Positions 63,479-64,000 of a stretch of 64,000 nt of DNA are shown in pieces. Location of the stretch: positions 1 through 64,000 of the forward strand of contig JADJQU010000031.1 of assembly GCA_016712565.1 (NCBI GenBank). Reading direction: 5' to 3'. The notes below the pieces were generated by a model. That model made no database searches. It was given only the letters and a program-made list of their open reading frames with translations, and was not told where the DNA came from. Within the stretch, counting starts at the first letter, position 1. Each line of letters starts with the position of its first letter. Position numbers and translations under genes: made by a program. This stretch comes from Planctomycetota bacterium (GTDB lineage: Bacteria; Planctomycetota; UBA1135; GCA-002686595).

Positions 63479-64000
63479 TCCGCTCCAGCGTCCCCGAGTC
63501 GGCTTCCGGGCTGCGGCCCGCCAGCGCCTACTTCGTCGTGGCCTCGGTGTTCGTGGTGGTCGCCTGCTGGGTGGGCTGGATCGCCCTGGGCGGGCCGGTT
63601 TGGTCCGGGTTCCGCCCCACGAAGGAGCAGGACCCCGCGCCCGAGTACACCATCTGCGACCGGGAGGGCCGGCCCCTGGCGGCCTTCGTCCAGCGCCTGG
63701 ACCTGACCCTTTCGCCGCGCGCGATGTGGCAGGCCCACACGCCCCAGACCATCGTGGTCGGGCTGGCCAAGGCCCTGGGCGCGCCGGTCACGGCCCAGCA
63801 GCTCCTGGAACGGGTGATGCCGGACGCCAAGCAGGGCGTGGTGCGCACGGGCTGGAAGCTCGACCCCGCCCAGGCCCAGGCCCTCGACCGGTTCCTGCGC
63901 CACGGGTCCACCGATCCCGAGGCCCTCCCGAACCCGATCCGCGGTCTGTGGGTCGAGCGCGCCGACGGCCGCCCGGCCAATGCCCAACCTGCCGCGAGCA
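63475..64000 (+). CDS. ftsI: penicillin-binding protein FtsI, N-terminal part (cut by window end)
   Basis: Starts GTG 63475 and overlaps the ftsL-like stop (GTGA). A membrane helix (YFVVASVFVVVACWVGWIAL) is followed by the start of the class B PBP pedestal domain (TICDREGRPLAAFVQRLDLT, then LSPRAMWQA), which corresponds to the RGxIxDRNGxxLA pattern of septal transpeptidases. The frame is open to the last base, so the catalytic domain lies outside. FtsI cross-links septal peptidoglycan. Confidence 0.8.
   Translation, partial: MIRSSVPESASGLRPASAYFVVASVFVVVACWVGWIALGGPVWSGFRPTKEQDPAPEYTICDREGRPLAAFVQRLDLTLSPRAMWQAHTPQTIVVGLAKALGAPVTAQQLLERVMPDAKQGVVRTGWKLDPAQAQALDRFLRHGSTDPEALPNPIRGLWVERADGRPANAQPAAS

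Overview
The window is very GC-rich and densely coded, with many GTG and a few TTG starts and few Shine-Dalgarno sites. It most likely comes from a bacterium of the Planctomycetota. The best marker is the 94-residue small basic protein at 43497-43781, a family known from Planctomycetes, Verrucomicrobia and Chlamydiae. Supporting features are ExbB/ExbD genes mixed with secretin-type lipoproteins and TPR proteins, a VCBS/ASPIC protein coupled to a TPR protein, and long intergenic G/C tracts. No rRNA, tRNA, CRISPR array or transposase gene was found.

Layout. 1-7.65 kb: five or six genes whose reading frames break repeatedly: a small membrane protein, a PaaZ/BoxD-type aldehyde dehydrogenase, a HEAT-repeat protein with a secretin-like tail, ComEC, and RidA next to an almost intact coaD. 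This looks like an island of uncorrected sequencing indels or a decayed segment. 7.65-10.3 kb: ychF, a block of G/C homopolymers, a 34-residue membrane peptide and a secreted protein of unknown function. 10.3-22.7 kb: two complete peptide/nickel-type ABC importers placed back to back, oppABCDF on the minus strand and an SBP-permease-permease-fused ATPase operon on the plus strand, with promoters for both in the 102-bp gap. 22.7-36.2 kb (minus strand): HAD hydrolase, secretin lipoprotein 1, two ExbD/TolR proteins, one ExbB/TolQ protein, two TPR proteins, secretin lipoprotein 2. I read this as one envelope machine, and it is the best candidate here for an undescribed system. 36.7-43.8 kb: family-4 uracil-DNA glycosylase, a TPR lipoprotein, a foldback repeat, a TPR protein coupled to a VCBS/ASPIC lipoprotein, a SPOR-like membrane protein and the small basic protein. 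43.9-46.6 kb: queE-der-lipoprotein, translationally coupled. 46.7-60.6 kb: a glycan synthesis and export cluster with a Wzm/Wzt-type exporter, two GT2 enzymes, one deacetylase-GT2 fusion, one separate PIG-L deacetylase, four GT4 enzymes and a secreted alpha/beta hydrolase. 60.7-64 kb: a Cys-motif protein and the start of the division/cell-wall (dcw) cluster: mraZ, rsmH, an ftsL-like gene and ftsI, which is cut by the window end.

Regulation. About nine operon-leading genes have a TAGNNT or TATTCT -10-like hexamer only 6-14 nt before the start codon, in several cases with a TTG-type -35 box 16-18 nt further upstream. This suggests that leaderless mRNAs are common. Inside operons, ATGA, GTGA and TTGA overlaps couple translation. 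Single-base frame breaks in otherwise intact genes near 32890, 35855, 40090 and 62990 are probably sequence errors.
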